Below are positions 20,106 to 30,143 of a stretch of 64,000 bases of DNA, piece by piece (positions within the stretch are counted from its first letter, which is position 1; each line of letters begins with the position of its first letter). The DNA is from Candidatus Obscuribacter sp. (lineage in GTDB: Bacteria > Cyanobacteriota > Vampirovibrionia > Obscuribacterales > Obscuribacteraceae). Location of the stretch: assembly GCA_016712465.1 (NCBI GenBank), contig JADJQZ010000001.1, positions 1,922,001-1,986,000 of the forward strand. Direction: 5' to 3'. The notes below the pieces were generated by a model, which was not told the DNA's origin, searched no databases, and saw only the letters and a program-made list of their open reading frames with translations. The position numbers and the translations under genes are program-made.

Positions 20106-21491
20106 TCAGGGCGAAAAATTGGTGTCGTCTTTCACGGGAGGCGTAGAATTCTTGTCTTTCTCGTCTTCCTTATCGCCTTCTTTTCCGTCTGCGGGCTTGG
20201 CTTTGGGACCGTCATGTTCGATGAGCGGGCCTTTGGTGTAGTTGACGGTTGAGGCTTTCTTGACGGGCTTGGGACCGGACATGGGATGATAGGCGGCCAC
20301 GCCGTGATAGCCGTGCACAAATTCAAGTCTGAGTTTGCCGTCTGGATCTTGATAGTACTGCTGCAAGATTTGATCGAAGCGCCAGCCGCCCTTGGCCAGC
20401 TTGTTGGCTCCATGCTGGCTCAAACCCCGGGCGCCGTTGCCGGGACCGCGGCAGGTGAAAACCCAGTTGGGCCCTTCTTCGTGTACGTCGAGAATGCCGG
20501 CGGTGGCAAAGTTGAGCATCTTAGCCAGAGCAATGCCGTAAACTTCCTTGGCTTCTTTGGTGCCCATGATCGCGACTCTCACGGCGTTACCCGTGGCATC
20601 CCATTGTCTGACCGTGACACCGACGATATTTTTAACTCCGGTGACTCGCTCCAGGTTGGTTTGTGAAATAGTACTCTTGCGAATATTGAGGTTTTCAAAT
20701 TCGTTGTCGCCAACAGTGGCTCTGTAGAAGCCGGGTTTGACTTTGCCGGAATCTTTCAGAATGAGACCGCGGGTTTGATGCACGGCATGGAAGGTGGAAT
20801 TGGCTTCCGCCGCTAGCCCTTTATAGGCCTGATCGCGCACATCGGGCACCATGTCGAAGCCGTCGCTCTTCCACTTTGCGCCCGGACCCACGTGGGCGTA
20901 AGCATAGCTTCTTGCAGCCACAGCTTGCGATTTGAGGGCTTCCAAATGCCAACTGGAAGGCATTTCCGAGGGCACCACACCCAGTAGGTACTCTTCCATG
21001 TCGAGCAAATTGACCGCCGTCACATAGCCCGGCATATTGATAATTTCGACGCAGCCTCTATACCAGCGGTTGGCCGTCCAGACCCGGTAATCCGGTGCAG
21101 AGACATAGGCCCTTTCACCATAGGGCAGGGCCATGCTGGAACCGGTGGCCAATTCGGTGACTTTTCCGGGTGTAATGCCGTAAACCATGCCGGGCTTGAG
21201 GGCGAAAATCGGTCTGCCCCCAACGAAGACGGCTCCCGGCTGCCAGACTGCCACCCTTACAACCGGAGCTTTATTGGTGATGCCGATTCGCACCGGATGA
21301 ATCATTGGGGGATAGGGGCTGAAACCAAGCATCATGCCCTGTACCGGTGCCGCGCCGGAAGGGGCGCCCTTGGCTTTGGCCAGTACCTGGTTGATAGCGG
21401 CCGGTGAGATGAACGAAAGGGCCAGCAAGAACACAGCCAGGCTCAGGGGGGTGAGCTCTCTTCGAGTCAGTGTTATCTTTGGACGCCGCAC
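20106..21491 (-). CDS. Secreted SpoIID/LytB-domain protein
   Basis: The 461-residue protein has an N-terminal signal (LSLAVFLLALSFISPAAI) and a SpoIID domain around 150-370: NLLDMEEYLLGVVPSEMPSSW, EALKSQAVAARSYA, and a late GARGLSQHGANKLA segment. SpoIID cleaves the glycan of peptidoglycan stripped of stem peptides; LytB-type relatives enhance amidases. The tail (about 400-461) is Lys/Asp/Pro-rich and probably disordered. The GTG start is backed by AAAGGTG 8 nt upstream. A role in cell-wall remodelling is inferred from the family. Confidence 0.85.
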   Translation of the reverse strand: MRRPKITLTRRELTPLSLAVFLLALSFISPAAINQVLAKAKGAPSGAAPVQGMMLGFSPYPPMIHPVRIGITNKAPVVRVAVWQPGAVFVGGRPIFALKPGMVYGITPGKVTELATGSSMALPYGERAYVSAPDYRVWTANRWYRGCVEIINMPGYVTAVNLLDMEEYLLGVVPSEMPSSWHLEALKSQAVAARSYAYAHVGPGAKWKSDGFDMVPDVRDQAYKGLAAEANSTFHAVHQTRGLILKDSGKVKPGFYRATVGDNEFENLNIRKSTISQTNLERVTGVKNIVGVTVRQWDATGNAVRVAIMGTKEAKEVYGIALAKMLNFATAGILDVHEEGPNWVFTCRGPGNGARGLSQHGANKLAKGGWRFDQILQQYYQDPDGKLRLEFVHGYHGVAAYHPMSGPKPVKKASTVNYTKGPLIEHDGPKAKPADGKEGDKEDEKDKNSTPPVKDDTNFSP

Positions 21492-21566
21492 TCTTTGTGC
21501 ACCTTTACCTTACATTTCCTGTCTTTGCTTGTGTTGATGTTAGCAATATTTGGCTGATTTGTCCTA

Positions 21567-22901
21567 TTAGTAAAAGATAGGCACTTGCCTGGGTGGCGGT
21601 TTAAAGCCAAGTTTGCGCGATTCATCGAGAGCTGTGAGCGCCTCTTCATCTCGCCCCATTTCCTTCAAGGTCTGATGTTTCAGATAGAGGGCCTTGCCGG
21701 TCTGATTGCTGTCTACGGAGCCGCTCAGGTCTATGGCCGTGGCGATATCAGCCAGGCATCTGTCGTACTGCTTCATCTGATAGAGCACCCTGGCTCTCAG
21801 AAGCACTGCATAAGTGTCATCGGGAGAGGCCAAGTTGGCCAGTTCGCTGAACTGCAGAGCCTGGGGTAAATTCCCGGCCTCCAGCGCCGTTTCGGTCATG
21901 TCTGAGAACTGATCGCGCCCCTCCACCCGGGCGTCTTCTTCCTGGGGGGCGGCAGCCCGGGCTTCCTGGGGGCGTTTGAGGGCGCTTAGAGCCATGGCTT
22001 TCAAAGCCATAATCTTGCTGTTTTCCGGCAATTTCTGCTGCGCGGCATTGGCTGCTTTCAGGGCACCCTGGTAATCTTTTGCGCCCATAAGAGCGAGGAT
22101 GCGATAGACAAATGGCAAATCGCCCAGGCTCTCCGGCTTTTCGTCATAGTGCTTAAGGGCCCATTGAATGGCTTCCTCGGCACTTTCCTGGGCTTTATCG
22201 TACATTGCCAGCCCCAGATAGGCGCTTGCCAGGTTCTCCAAAAGCAAGGTCTTTACCGCCGGTTCCTCACCCTTTTCCCGCTCCACGCTACTGAGCCCCT
22301 CGTGGAAGGAAAGACCCAGCAAGCAATCAGCCAATCCTGCTTTGTAGTTGCCGCTGTTGATATAGCCTAAGGCGCGGTTGTTGTAATACTTGGGCACGGT
22401 AGGATCGATGGCGAGGGCTATGCTTTCCAGGGTGACGGCGTCGGCGGGCGCGCCGCCTGTGGAGTGTACGCCGAAGGCCCTTTGATGAAAGGGAATGGCC
22501 TGGCTGCGATCAAGGGCTGCCACTTGCCGGAAGTCCTCGGAGGCTCTCTCCACCTGACGCAGCTTCAAGAGGATTTCCCCACGCTCTGCCAGAAACAATG
22601 GTCGATTGGGAGCCAGCTTCAGTGCCTGATTGTAATCGTCCAGGGCTTCCTGATTTTTTCGCAAAATTCCGTAGAGCTGTCCTCTCTGTCTATAGGCCAG
22701 CGCGTTTTTGCTGTTCATCTTCAATTCCGTGTTCAAGACCATCATGGCTGCTTCCGGATTGCCGGTGTGCTCCAACATGGAGGCGGTGAGCACCGCCACC
22801 GGCAGGGTGTTGGCAACCAGCGTGGTCAAAAGAATACCGGCGCCCAGCACCAGCAGCCCGGCCACAAAATAGATCCGTTCGGATTTCCCTTTAGTTTGCA
22901 C
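21567..22901 (-). CDS. Membrane-anchored TPR protein
   Basis: The 444-residue product begins with one membrane helix (VAGLLVLGAGILLTTLVA), followed by TPR units; clear ones include ALAYRQRGQLYGILRKNQ followed by EALDDYNQALKLAPN, and further units near 170, 215, 270 and 370. Probably an envelope-facing scaffold. No catalytic motif is seen. The start is GTG, with no strong ribosome binding site. Confidence 0.75.
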   Translation of the reverse strand: MQTKGKSERIYFVAGLLVLGAGILLTTLVANTLPVAVLTASMLEHTGNPEAAMMVLNTELKMNSKNALAYRQRGQLYGILRKNQEALDDYNQALKLAPNRPLFLAERGEILLKLRQVERASEDFRQVAALDRSQAIPFHQRAFGVHSTGGAPADAVTLESIALAIDPTVPKYYNNRALGYINSGNYKAGLADCLLGLSFHEGLSSVEREKGEEPAVKTLLLENLASAYLGLAMYDKAQESAEEAIQWALKHYDEKPESLGDLPFVYRILALMGAKDYQGALKAANAAQQKLPENSKIMALKAMALSALKRPQEARAAAPQEEDARVEGRDQFSDMTETALEAGNLPQALQFSELANLASPDDTYAVLLRARVLYQMKQYDRCLADIATAIDLSGSVDSNQTGKALYLKHQTLKEMGRDEEALTALDESRKLGFKPPPRQVPIFY

Positions 22902-23025
22902 TGTTTTGCAGGACCTTGACCACTTCCTTACCCCTTCTTTTCCTCATTTTAAAGGAAAACACGGCGGCGTTCAGGACTCTTGCCGAGGGTGCTACTATTT
23001 AAGGCCGTTTCAATAACTGGTAATC

Positions 23026-23709
23026 ATGAAAAAACTCTTGATAGTCGATGACGAAGTGGATATCGTCGCCAGCATTCAATATGTGCTAAACGGAGAAGGC
23101 TTCTCCACACTTATTGCCCATGACGGTCTTAAGGCCATGCAACTTTATGAAGCAGAGCGCCCCGACCTGGTAATTCTCGACCTGATGATGCCCGGCATCG
23201 ACGGGCTGGAAGTGTGCAGGCGTATTCGCTCCGGCGATAAGCGTACTCCCATTCTCATGCTCACCGCGCGCACGTCGGAAATCGACACGGTTGTGGGTCT
23301 GGAACTGGGCGCCAACGACTACATCGCCAAGCCGGTGCGCCTGCGTGAACTGGTTGCGAGGGTGAAGGCTCATCTGCGCGAGACGCCCCAGGTGCAAGAG
23401 ACGGCCAAAGGCATTAAACTCGGCGACCTTTTCATCGACATGGAGAGCCGCACCGTCAGTGTGGCCGACAAACCTGTAGAGCTCACCTTCAAAGAATTCG
23501 AACTGCTTCTGGCCATGGCCAGACAACCCAACCGTGTCTTCAGCCGAGACCAGCTCTTTGCCCAGGTCTGGGGTTCCGACTTCCTGGGCGAAAGCCGCAC
23601 CGTGGATGTGCATATAAGGTATCTGCGGGAGAAATTGGAAGCCAATCCCAGTCAACCCAAACATATCCTCACTGTGCGAGGCGTCGGCTACCGACTGGTC
23701 TGGGATTAG
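23026..23709 (+). CDS. OmpR/PhoB-family response regulator
   Basis: The 227-residue protein has a receiver domain with acidic pocket VDDE, phospho-acceptor Asp52 in VILDLMMPG, the LTAR switch threonine and a conserved lysine in IAKPV, then a C-terminal winged helix with FKEFELLLAMA, FSRDQL, RTVDVHIRYLREKLE and VRGVGYRL. It binds DNA when phosphorylated. No kinase gene is adjacent, so it is an orphan here; the hybrid kinase at 8321 is a possible but unproven partner. Confidence 0.93.
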   Translation: MKKLLIVDDEVDIVASIQYVLNGEGFSTLIAHDGLKAMQLYEAERPDLVILDLMMPGIDGLEVCRRIRSGDKRTPILMLTARTSEIDTVVGLELGANDYIAKPVRLRELVARVKAHLRETPQVQETAKGIKLGDLFIDMESRTVSVADKPVELTFKEFELLLAMARQPNRVFSRDQLFAQVWGSDFLGESRTVDVHIRYLREKLEANPSQPKHILTVRGVGYRLVWD

Positions 23710-23850
23710 TTGTCATGGTGGGAGCATTCCCATTAAGGTTTGGAAAACTGAGCTTTTCCACCGACCTCATGCGTATTCTTCCCAGTGACAGTTCCTTCCC
23801 CCAAATTTAAACTCTAGAAAAGTGGTTTTCTTGGCGGGAACAGGAATCAG

Positions 23851-25113
23851 ATGAAAGCACAAACCATTCTCTTAGGCGTAAATTTTGCGGCTACTTTGCC
23901 GGTGGTCTTGACCCAGCAAGCTCTTGCTCAGGGACCCGGGGATACGGCCAGCTTTTTGCGTGCTGCTGCGGCCAGTAAGTCTCATGCCGTCAAGCTTGTC
24001 AGCCAGAAGCCCTCAAGTGATCAATCTTTTGTCGTTCAGTCCAAAGCCGTGTCCATTAAGCGAGCTCTGCCGCGCAGCCTACCGGTGCAGACCCTATCAT
24101 CGGCTCGGGCCGTTGAGTCGCGTCTGGCCATGTCCGACGAAGGCGTCAAGCTGAGACCCTTCGTGCCCGGTCGCAAACTGCCGCGCAAAGCGGAATTGCA
24201 GGCTTCCCGCCTGGCCGCCCAGATGCCCCAACTTGATGAAAACCGCGCCTCCGCTCAGTCCAGTCTGGCCGGAACCGTAGAGATGGGCTATAACGTGCCG
24301 GTTAATGATACCTACAATTCGCCCGGCTACAACAATTACACAAGCGGCTTCGGCTCCCGCGACATGATTGCTCGCGAAACCAGTCGCCGTTTGAAGCAGG
24401 CCGGTCAGGCCGTGGCTAAGTTCGACCGTAAGGCCCTGCCCCGGGTATTGCCCGGCCAGCGCATGATGAGTCCCGGTCAAGTCGGTCTACCTTGCGCCGT
24501 AAATAATCTGAGCACCGGTAATGGCGCTCCCAGTGATGCTGAGTGGACCGAGATGGCTAAGGCTGTGGGACATAAAGCCGATGTGGATGCTCAAAACGAG
24601 GCTGATGAGCTGGAAATGATGGCCAGGCAGCTCAAGAACGATTTCACTGCTGCGGATTTTCAGAGTGTGCCGCAGCCGGCCGCTTCTTCGGCTGGACCAC
24701 CGCCATTCCCTCTTAGCCTCATTCCCGAGGCCTCGCTCAAGCAATTCATCGGCGGCAAAGGTCATGCACCGGCCCCTTCTCCGGGCAGCATGAACGCCAT
24801 GGGAAGCGCGCCTTCTCCCATGCCCAATCGCATGGCTGCCGCCAGACCAACGCCCAGTTATTTCGGCTCCTGGCACAGTCAGGGGGCGGCACCGGCCAAG
24901 TCCAACTTGCAGCCCACCGGATTCCACACTTACTTGAATGCGGCTAATTCCAACCACAGCTCCAGTGCCTTCAAGCAGTATTCGCCGATTGCCTATCGCA
25001 ATTCCAAGCGTCAGGCACCCAAAGTCTCCACCGTGAGCGCCAGACCGGCTGCGCAGCCCCTGGCCAAACCTGCCACCATGGCGGTTTACGGCGACTACCA
25101 GAGCAGTCTTTAA
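23851..25113 (+). CDS. Secreted Ala/Pro/Ser-rich protein of unknown function
   Basis: The 420-residue product begins with a signal peptide (MKAQTILLGVNFAATLPVV ... ALAQG). The mature part is rich in Ala, Pro, Ser and Met with few hydrophobic stretches, suggesting an extended or disordered envelope protein. A Pro/Met-rich section lies around 290-340. I recognise no domain. A terminator-like hairpin follows at 25185. Confidence 0.65.
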   Translation: MKAQTILLGVNFAATLPVVLTQQALAQGPGDTASFLRAAAASKSHAVKLVSQKPSSDQSFVVQSKAVSIKRALPRSLPVQTLSSARAVESRLAMSDEGVKLRPFVPGRKLPRKAELQASRLAAQMPQLDENRASAQSSLAGTVEMGYNVPVNDTYNSPGYNNYTSGFGSRDMIARETSRRLKQAGQAVAKFDRKALPRVLPGQRMMSPGQVGLPCAVNNLSTGNGAPSDAEWTEMAKAVGHKADVDAQNEADELEMMARQLKNDFTAADFQSVPQPAASSAGPPPFPLSLIPEASLKQFIGGKGHAPAPSPGSMNAMGSAPSPMPNRMAAARPTPSYFGSWHSQGAAPAKSNLQPTGFHTYLNAANSNHSSSAFKQYSPIAYRNSKRQAPKVSTVSARPAAQPLAKPATMAVYGDYQSSL

Positions 25114-25184
25114 GGTCGGAACAGAACTTGAGCAAAAGTTCCTTTTAGGTTCGAGCCAACTCCTCTCCGGAGCGAAGCTCCCAG

Positions 25185-25227
25185 CGGCGCCTGCCCCTTA
25201 CTCGGGGTTGGCGCCGAGGTTCTTTTT
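25185..25227 (+). terminator. Rho-independent terminator
   Basis: Arms CGGCGCC (25185-25191) and GGCGCCG (25210-25216) enclose an inner CCCC/GGGG pairing, followed by five T at 25223-25227. It lies about 70 bp after the stop of the secreted-protein gene. Confidence 0.7.
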
Positions 25228-25333
25228 GCCTGTCCAAAAATCCGCCGGCGTGGATAGATTCTTAGGTGGTCGAAAGACCGGCTCTCCGGCCGTAGAATGG
25301 AGCAAGGTCAGAGCCGGGTGACTGTGAGGTGGT

Positions 25334-28069
25334 ATGGGAGAAGAGATAAAGAGGGAAGAGGCGCTCAAGCTTATTGAAGAGCTTGGGGCCAGTGCCTTTG
25401 ACCGTCTTCGCGCCAACGAACCCCAGCTTGCCAAGCCGGAACTCGAGCGGGCCATCGACTTGACTAGAACCGCCGGTGTGGAGCGCATCGAAATAGTGCT
25501 CAAAACCTATTTGGCTCAGGCTGAAAAAATGATGGGCAACGTGGCGGAAGCGGCCGCCTCTTTCGAGCAGGTGATTGAACGGGCGTCCCGTGAGGAATTC
25601 CTCGATCTGGCTATACTGGCGAGAGTCTTCCTGGCCGAACTGCTGAAGGAAAAGGGTGATTACACAAGGGCCCGGCACCACTTCGAACACGCCTATAACT
25701 GTGCTTCCTTTCTCAAAGATGCCGTCTCAATGGAACTCAGTGCCGCCAATCTGGGTTCGGTTTCCTTCAGCCTGGGCCACCTGGAGCAGGCTTGCGGCTG
25801 GTTCAAAACCGCCGTAGATCTTTATGAGCAACGTTCGCAAGATAATGGTGGCAGCCTCTCTATCTGGCTTGGCAGCCTAGGTCTGACCATGAGTGAACTG
25901 GGTCAGTTCAACAAAGCCGTCGAATTCTACGAGAAAGCTTATGCCCTCGCTTCCAGCCAGGACGACCTTCTCACCATGAGCATCTGCCGTGGTTCGATTG
26001 GAAATGTTTGCTTCGAGCAGAAAGACTATGACGGTGCCCTCAGTGCATACGAGGAAGCCAGGCAACTGGCCGGCAAAGTCAATGACCAGCGCAGAGAAGG
26101 CATCTGGCTTGGTAATGTGGGCATCGCCATGAGTCGAAACGGTGATCAAGAAGGCGCTATTCTCAAGCTTTCAGAAGCCCTGACCCTGGCCCGTTCCCTT
26201 GATGATAAGCAGTCTATGGCCGCCCATCTCGACAGCCTGGGCGACTGCTCCAAAGCTAAAGGCGATCTGGATCAGTCCAGGCAGTATTACGAAGAGGCCA
26301 TCGCTCTGGCCAGACTGGTCAGTGACAGGCTGGGCGAGCGCATTTACCTGAGCAATATGGCCCGCTTGAAGCGCGATTGCGGCGAGTTGAGCCCGGCCTT
26401 TGAATACTTCGCGGAAGCCGTCGATCTCTTCGATGAGCAGCGGGGTTTCATCAAGGCCGATGACTTGAAGACAAGCTTTGCCGATCGCGGGCAGGAGCTA
26501 TATCGCGATGTAATTGCAACCTGCCTCGATATGGGCAAAAGGGTTGAAGCCCTCGAATTTGTCGGCAGGGCTAAGTCAAGAGCGCTGCTGGACCTGCTCA
26601 GCAATTCCCCTATTGATGTAGCTGATCTTGGTGTCACCGGCAGTGCCGATCTGGATGGCTCCCTGAAAACTTTGATCGCCAGGGAAGCCGACCTGCGCGC
26701 TCAAATCGCTCAACTGGAGAGACTCTTCTGGCAGGGAGACGGACCTTCGCCCGGTGTCGGGCATTACCGCGGCGTGCAGATCAGTCAGGAAGATACGCGC
26801 AAACTCTACGGCGAGTGGCGGGACGTGCTAAACCAGTTGAAGCGCAAGCATCCTAACTATGCCTCCCTGGTTTCTTCAACCACACTCAAATACAGTGAGA
26901 TACAAGCTCTCTGGCGGGAAGGGCAGCTCAAGGAAGATACCTGCGTTATAGAATTTTTCCTGCCCGGTGATTATTTGCTCGTGGCTGCTGCCGTCAGTGA
27001 CAAACTCAGACCAGAGCAGGATGGCGTCACTTTAGAGGAACCCCTCACCCATTTACTTATGGGTGAAAGCGAACTGAACGCTCTCAGGGAAGACGTGCAG
27101 ACCTTTCTGGAAATGAGTTCGACGGAAGGTTGGGAAGTGCCGCTCAGCCTCTGTAAACGGCTTTACAACCGGCTTCTTGCTCCTGTGATTGAAAAGTTGC
27201 CGGCCGGCATCACCAGGCTTATATTAGTGCCGCACGGTGTGCTTTATCATCTTCCCTTCAGTGCCCTGCACGACGGAAAAGGTTATCTCTGTCAGAGATT
27301 TTCCGTAGGTTATGTGCCGACCCTGTCCCTCATCCCCATTTTGGCCGGTGGTCTACCCACCGGAGTTCGCGCCAATCGCTCCGACGGGGAAGCCGCAGAA
27401 AAGACAACCGGCTCCTATCTGGTTTCCGCCATCAGCGACTATTCCAAAACCAGAGAAGGCGGCATGATTTTCAGCTCCCGCCTCAGATCCTCCGCCGGTT
27501 TGGAAGATCTGGCTTATACAATGGAAGAGGCCAAGTCCATAGCTAATCTCGGTAAAAATGTAGCCCAGGGCGCCATTCTTCTTACCAATGAAGAAGTGAA
27601 GCAGTCTTTGCCGGTCATGTTTGGTGAGTACGAAGTAGTACATTTTGCCGGTCATGCCATCTTCAACCATGACGAACCTCTGGCATCAGGGCTGGTGCTA
27701 TCCGACGGCAGCATTCTTTCGGCTGCCGCCATTCTGGAAGGGAATGCACTGCGCACCAGCAAGGGACGCCTGCTTGTCCTTTCCGCCTGTCAGACGGGAG
27801 TGAACGTTGTCACCGAGGGCGGTGAAATTCTCGGCCTGGCTAGAGCCCTCATGTATGCCGGTATGCCCAACCTGGTTCTCTCGCTCTGGGAAGTGGCCGA
27901 CCGCTCCACTTCGGAGCTTATGCAAGACTTTCACCAGAGTCTGCTTGCCGGTTGGCAAGCCGGTAAGGGTTCCATCGCCGATGCTCTGCGCCAGGCTCAG
28001 CTCAAGGCCATCGCCGAAAAGCAGCCTATACATGCCTGGGCGCCTTTCATTCACTTTGGCATAGACTGA
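25334..28069 (+). CDS. TPR-CHAT protein (caspase-like peptidase domain)
   Basis: The 911-residue protein has a long array of TPR repeats (about 10-370; for example AYALASSQDDLLTMSICRGS), a helical linker, and a C-terminal CHAT domain (about 600-910). The caspase-type dyad is visible: His774 in VHFAGHA and Cys819 in LSACQTG, followed by LARALMYAGMPNLVLSLW. CHAT proteins are caspase/gingipain-fold cysteine peptidases; some are activated by partners in defence or cell-death systems (for example Craspase TPR-CHAT), while many cyanobacterial and Melainabacteria copies are of unknown role. No CRISPR or gasdermin gene lies nearby. The start follows GAGGTGGT closely. Confidence 0.9.
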   Translation: MGEEIKREEALKLIEELGASAFDRLRANEPQLAKPELERAIDLTRTAGVERIEIVLKTYLAQAEKMMGNVAEAAASFEQVIERASREEFLDLAILARVFLAELLKEKGDYTRARHHFEHAYNCASFLKDAVSMELSAANLGSVSFSLGHLEQACGWFKTAVDLYEQRSQDNGGSLSIWLGSLGLTMSELGQFNKAVEFYEKAYALASSQDDLLTMSICRGSIGNVCFEQKDYDGALSAYEEARQLAGKVNDQRREGIWLGNVGIAMSRNGDQEGAILKLSEALTLARSLDDKQSMAAHLDSLGDCSKAKGDLDQSRQYYEEAIALARLVSDRLGERIYLSNMARLKRDCGELSPAFEYFAEAVDLFDEQRGFIKADDLKTSFADRGQELYRDVIATCLDMGKRVEALEFVGRAKSRALLDLLSNSPIDVADLGVTGSADLDGSLKTLIAREADLRAQIAQLERLFWQGDGPSPGVGHYRGVQISQEDTRKLYGEWRDVLNQLKRKHPNYASLVSSTTLKYSEIQALWREGQLKEDTCVIEFFLPGDYLLVAAAVSDKLRPEQDGVTLEEPLTHLLMGESELNALREDVQTFLEMSSTEGWEVPLSLCKRLYNRLLAPVIEKLPAGITRLILVPHGVLYHLPFSALHDGKGYLCQRFSVGYVPTLSLIPILAGGLPTGVRANRSDGEAAEKTTGSYLVSAISDYSKTREGGMIFSSRLRSSAGLEDLAYTMEEAKSIANLGKNVAQGAILLTNEEVKQSLPVMFGEYEVVHFAGHAIFNHDEPLASGLVLSDGSILSAAAILEGNALRTSKGRLLVLSACQTGVNVVTEGGEILGLARALMYAGMPNLVLSLWEVADRSTSELMQDFHQSLLAGWQAGKGSIADALRQAQLKAIAEKQPIHAWAPFIHFGID

Positions 28070-28176
28070 AGACCTGGTTTGACGGGAAAGACCGGCAGCA
28101 ACAAGTTCAGACTAATCTAAACCTACCCAATCGCCGTTTTGTCCATGCCCTTGACTGGCGGAGGTTGTTTCCGGCT

Positions 28177-28185
28177 TGTTATACT
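28177..28185 (+). promoter_or_regulatory. Possible extended -10 promoter
   Basis: TGT followed by TATACT at 28180-28185 fits an extended -10 element. No good -35 is found at the right distance. It lies about 65 nt before the GTG start at 28250. Confidence 0.35.
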
Positions 28186-28249
28186 GAACTGTCAAAGACG
28201 GAAGTCTTGAAATAAAGTGAAGAGAAGCAAGCTCAAATAGGTTAGCGCC

Positions 28250-28741
28250 GTGCCAAACTACCATACCTCCTCCTTTGCCCTTGCCCGCCTGGCGGCTCTG
28301 GCTGTAGCATTCCCGGCTCTAGCCGGTGCGTTTGCCTTGAGCCCTGCTCTGGCGGCTGACCCGGTTATTTTGCCAGCCGGCACCGAAGTAGCTCGCGCTA
28401 AAGATCCTCTGGCCGTCTACAAAGAAGCCGGTATCGATCTTGAACAAGAGCGCAAGATTCGCAAATTTGCAAAAGAGTTTGAAGACCAGCAGCGGGTCAG
28501 GCTCAAGCTCATGGCCAACCTGCTCAAAGAAATGCGCCAACTTGAACTGCTTCCCGACCCTGACGAGAAGAAAGCTCTTGATAAGCAGGTCGAGATCAAC
28601 AAAGTGCAAAATGATATAAGCATCGAGCGCATCAAATTGCTTCTGCGCATTCGCAATGTCATGACTTTCGAACAGAAGGAGCGTCTGGTTTCCTTGATTC
28701 AGAAGAACCTGTCCGGGGCCGCTCCGACAGCAGTTAAGTAA
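28250..28741 (+). CDS. Secreted Spy/CpxP-like helical protein
   Basis: The 163-residue protein has a signal peptide (ALAVAFPALAGAFALSPALA) and an all-helical mature domain. The late MTFEQKERLVSL resembles the LTxxQ motif of Spy/CpxP periplasmic proteins, which bind unfolded proteins or modulate stress kinases. The match is by pattern only. The start is GTG, with AGG about 10 nt upstream. Confidence 0.6.
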   Translation: MPNYHTSSFALARLAALAVAFPALAGAFALSPALAADPVILPAGTEVARAKDPLAVYKEAGIDLEQERKIRKFAKEFEDQQRVRLKLMANLLKEMRQLELLPDPDEKKALDKQVEINKVQNDISIERIKLLLRIRNVMTFEQKERLVSLIQKNLSGAAPTAVK

Positions 28742-28749
28742 GGGCTTGC

Positions 28750-29391
28750 CTAAGTCAGCTCTGGTCTCACCGAGGCGAATTGCACGGTGGCAAAGTTTTT
28801 ACTGAAGTCAATTCGTGTAATTGAACCGGTGGGCACACTGAAACGCCAGAAATTTCTCACCGGCATCTCCAGGGCATGTACCAGAGCCGAACGAATTATG
28901 CCCGAATGAGTGACCATACAAATTTTCTTGCCGGCATAGCGAGTATTGCCGCTCACAGCTTGCATGGCTTCCCCAATGCGACCGGCTAGCTGCGCAATCG
29001 ACTCGCCTTCAGGCGGGGCGTTTTCGATCGGATCTGCGCACCACTGGTGATACTGGTCCGGGTCGTTTTTCTTGATGTCCAGATAAGTACGACCTTCCCA
29101 GTTGCCGACATTCCATTCTTCGAAACCTTCGATGGTCTCGGCTTTGAGGTCTAATATCTCTTCGATGGGCTGAGCTGATTGAGCCACCCTTACCGCCTTG
29201 CCTCTAAGTAAGAGTTCCGGTCTGTGGGCGGCAATGTAACGGGCCGCCGCTTGTGCTTGCAGCTTGCCCTTCTCTGTAATTTCCAGGCTCGGGTCGCTAT
29301 AGAGTAGCCCCATCTCCGTGGCCATGGTGTGGCCGTGGCGCACAAAATAAATGGTAGTTACTTCTTCTAATGGATGTAATTCTTCGGCCAT
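28750..29391 (-). CDS. Histidine phosphatase superfamily protein (phosphoglycerate mutase-like)
   Basis: The 213-residue product has the catalytic VRHGHT near residue 18 (in place of the commoner RHGET/RHGQT), a proton-donor Glu region near EEWNVGNWEGRTY, and the second histidine in MVTHSGIIRS. Members dephosphorylate small metabolites or act as mutases; the substrate cannot be read. The class II aldolase gene lies 41 bp upstream on the same strand, suggesting a shared transcript. Confidence 0.85.
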   Translation of the reverse strand: MAEELHPLEEVTTIYFVRHGHTMATEMGLLYSDPSLEITEKGKLQAQAAARYIAAHRPELLLRGKAVRVAQSAQPIEEILDLKAETIEGFEEWNVGNWEGRTYLDIKKNDPDQYHQWCADPIENAPPEGESIAQLAGRIGEAMQAVSGNTRYAGKKICMVTHSGIIRSALVHALEMPVRNFWRFSVPTGSITRIDFSKNFATVQFASVRPELT

Positions 29392-29432
29392 TTTTGAGGC
29401 AGGTCCTGCTTTGTTTGTTTGACTACGATCGA

Positions 29433-30143
29433 CTACTTTGCGGCATTGAGGATCGTTTGCGCCGAATTCGGCGGTTTGATTCCGTAGACATGGCAGATAG
29501 CAAAGAGCTTTTCAACCTGTTCTTTTGTGAGCGGTCTGGCGCCACCCAATTGTTTTGCCGTCAATAGAGTTTTAGCATAGTGCTCCAGCGTTTCCAGTAA
29601 ATAATAAGCCTCGTGGATGCTCGCTCCCATTGTCAGAGCGCCGTGGTGATCAAGCATCAGGCAATTGGATGTTCTGGCCGCCTCACGGATACTCTCGGGT
29701 ACTTCCTCGGTACTTGGTGTTGCATATGGTGCCACAGGCACGGCACCGAGGGCGAGAATGCCCTCCGGTAAAATGGGTAAATCGAGGGGCTCACCTGCCA
29801 CGGTAAAGGCTACGGCCGTGGTGGGATGGGCATGCACAATGGCCCTGACATCGGCTCTCAGCTCATAAACCTGCAGGTGCATTCTCAACTCGGTGGAAGG
29901 CTTTTTACTTTGCTTGAGACTCTCGGGCTCGAGTTCTCCTTCAAGATTTGTTACCAGTAAATCAGAGGGACTTAATCTTGCCTTGCAGGCACCACTTGGT
30001 GTTGTCAGTATGCGCCTGAAGTCAAGCCTGATGCTGAAATTTCCCTCTGTGCCACAGATGTAGCCGCGGTCGTAGGCCGACCGGGCCACCTCGATAAGTT
30101 CGGCTCTAGCCTTATATTCGTTTAATGGCTTCAATGAATTCAT
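29433..30143 (-). CDS. Class II aldolase/adducin-family protein
   Basis: The 236-residue protein shows GTEGNFSIRL, the metal-binding AHPTTAVAF, and DHHGALTMG, the zinc-ligand and active-site blocks of L-fuculose-phosphate aldolase-like enzymes. The same fold also includes ribulose-phosphate epimerase and methylthioribulose-phosphate dehydratase, so the substrate is open. It is probably co-transcribed with the downstream histidine phosphatase gene. Confidence 0.85.
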   Translation of the reverse strand: MNSLKPLNEYKARAELIEVARSAYDRGYICGTEGNFSIRLDFRRILTTPSGACKARLSPSDLLVTNLEGELEPESLKQSKKPSTELRMHLQVYELRADVRAIVHAHPTTAVAFTVAGEPLDLPILPEGILALGAVPVAPYATPSTEEVPESIREAARTSNCLMLDHHGALTMGASIHEAYYLLETLEHYAKTLLTAKQLGGARPLTKEQVEKLFAICHVYGIKPPNSAQTILNAAK

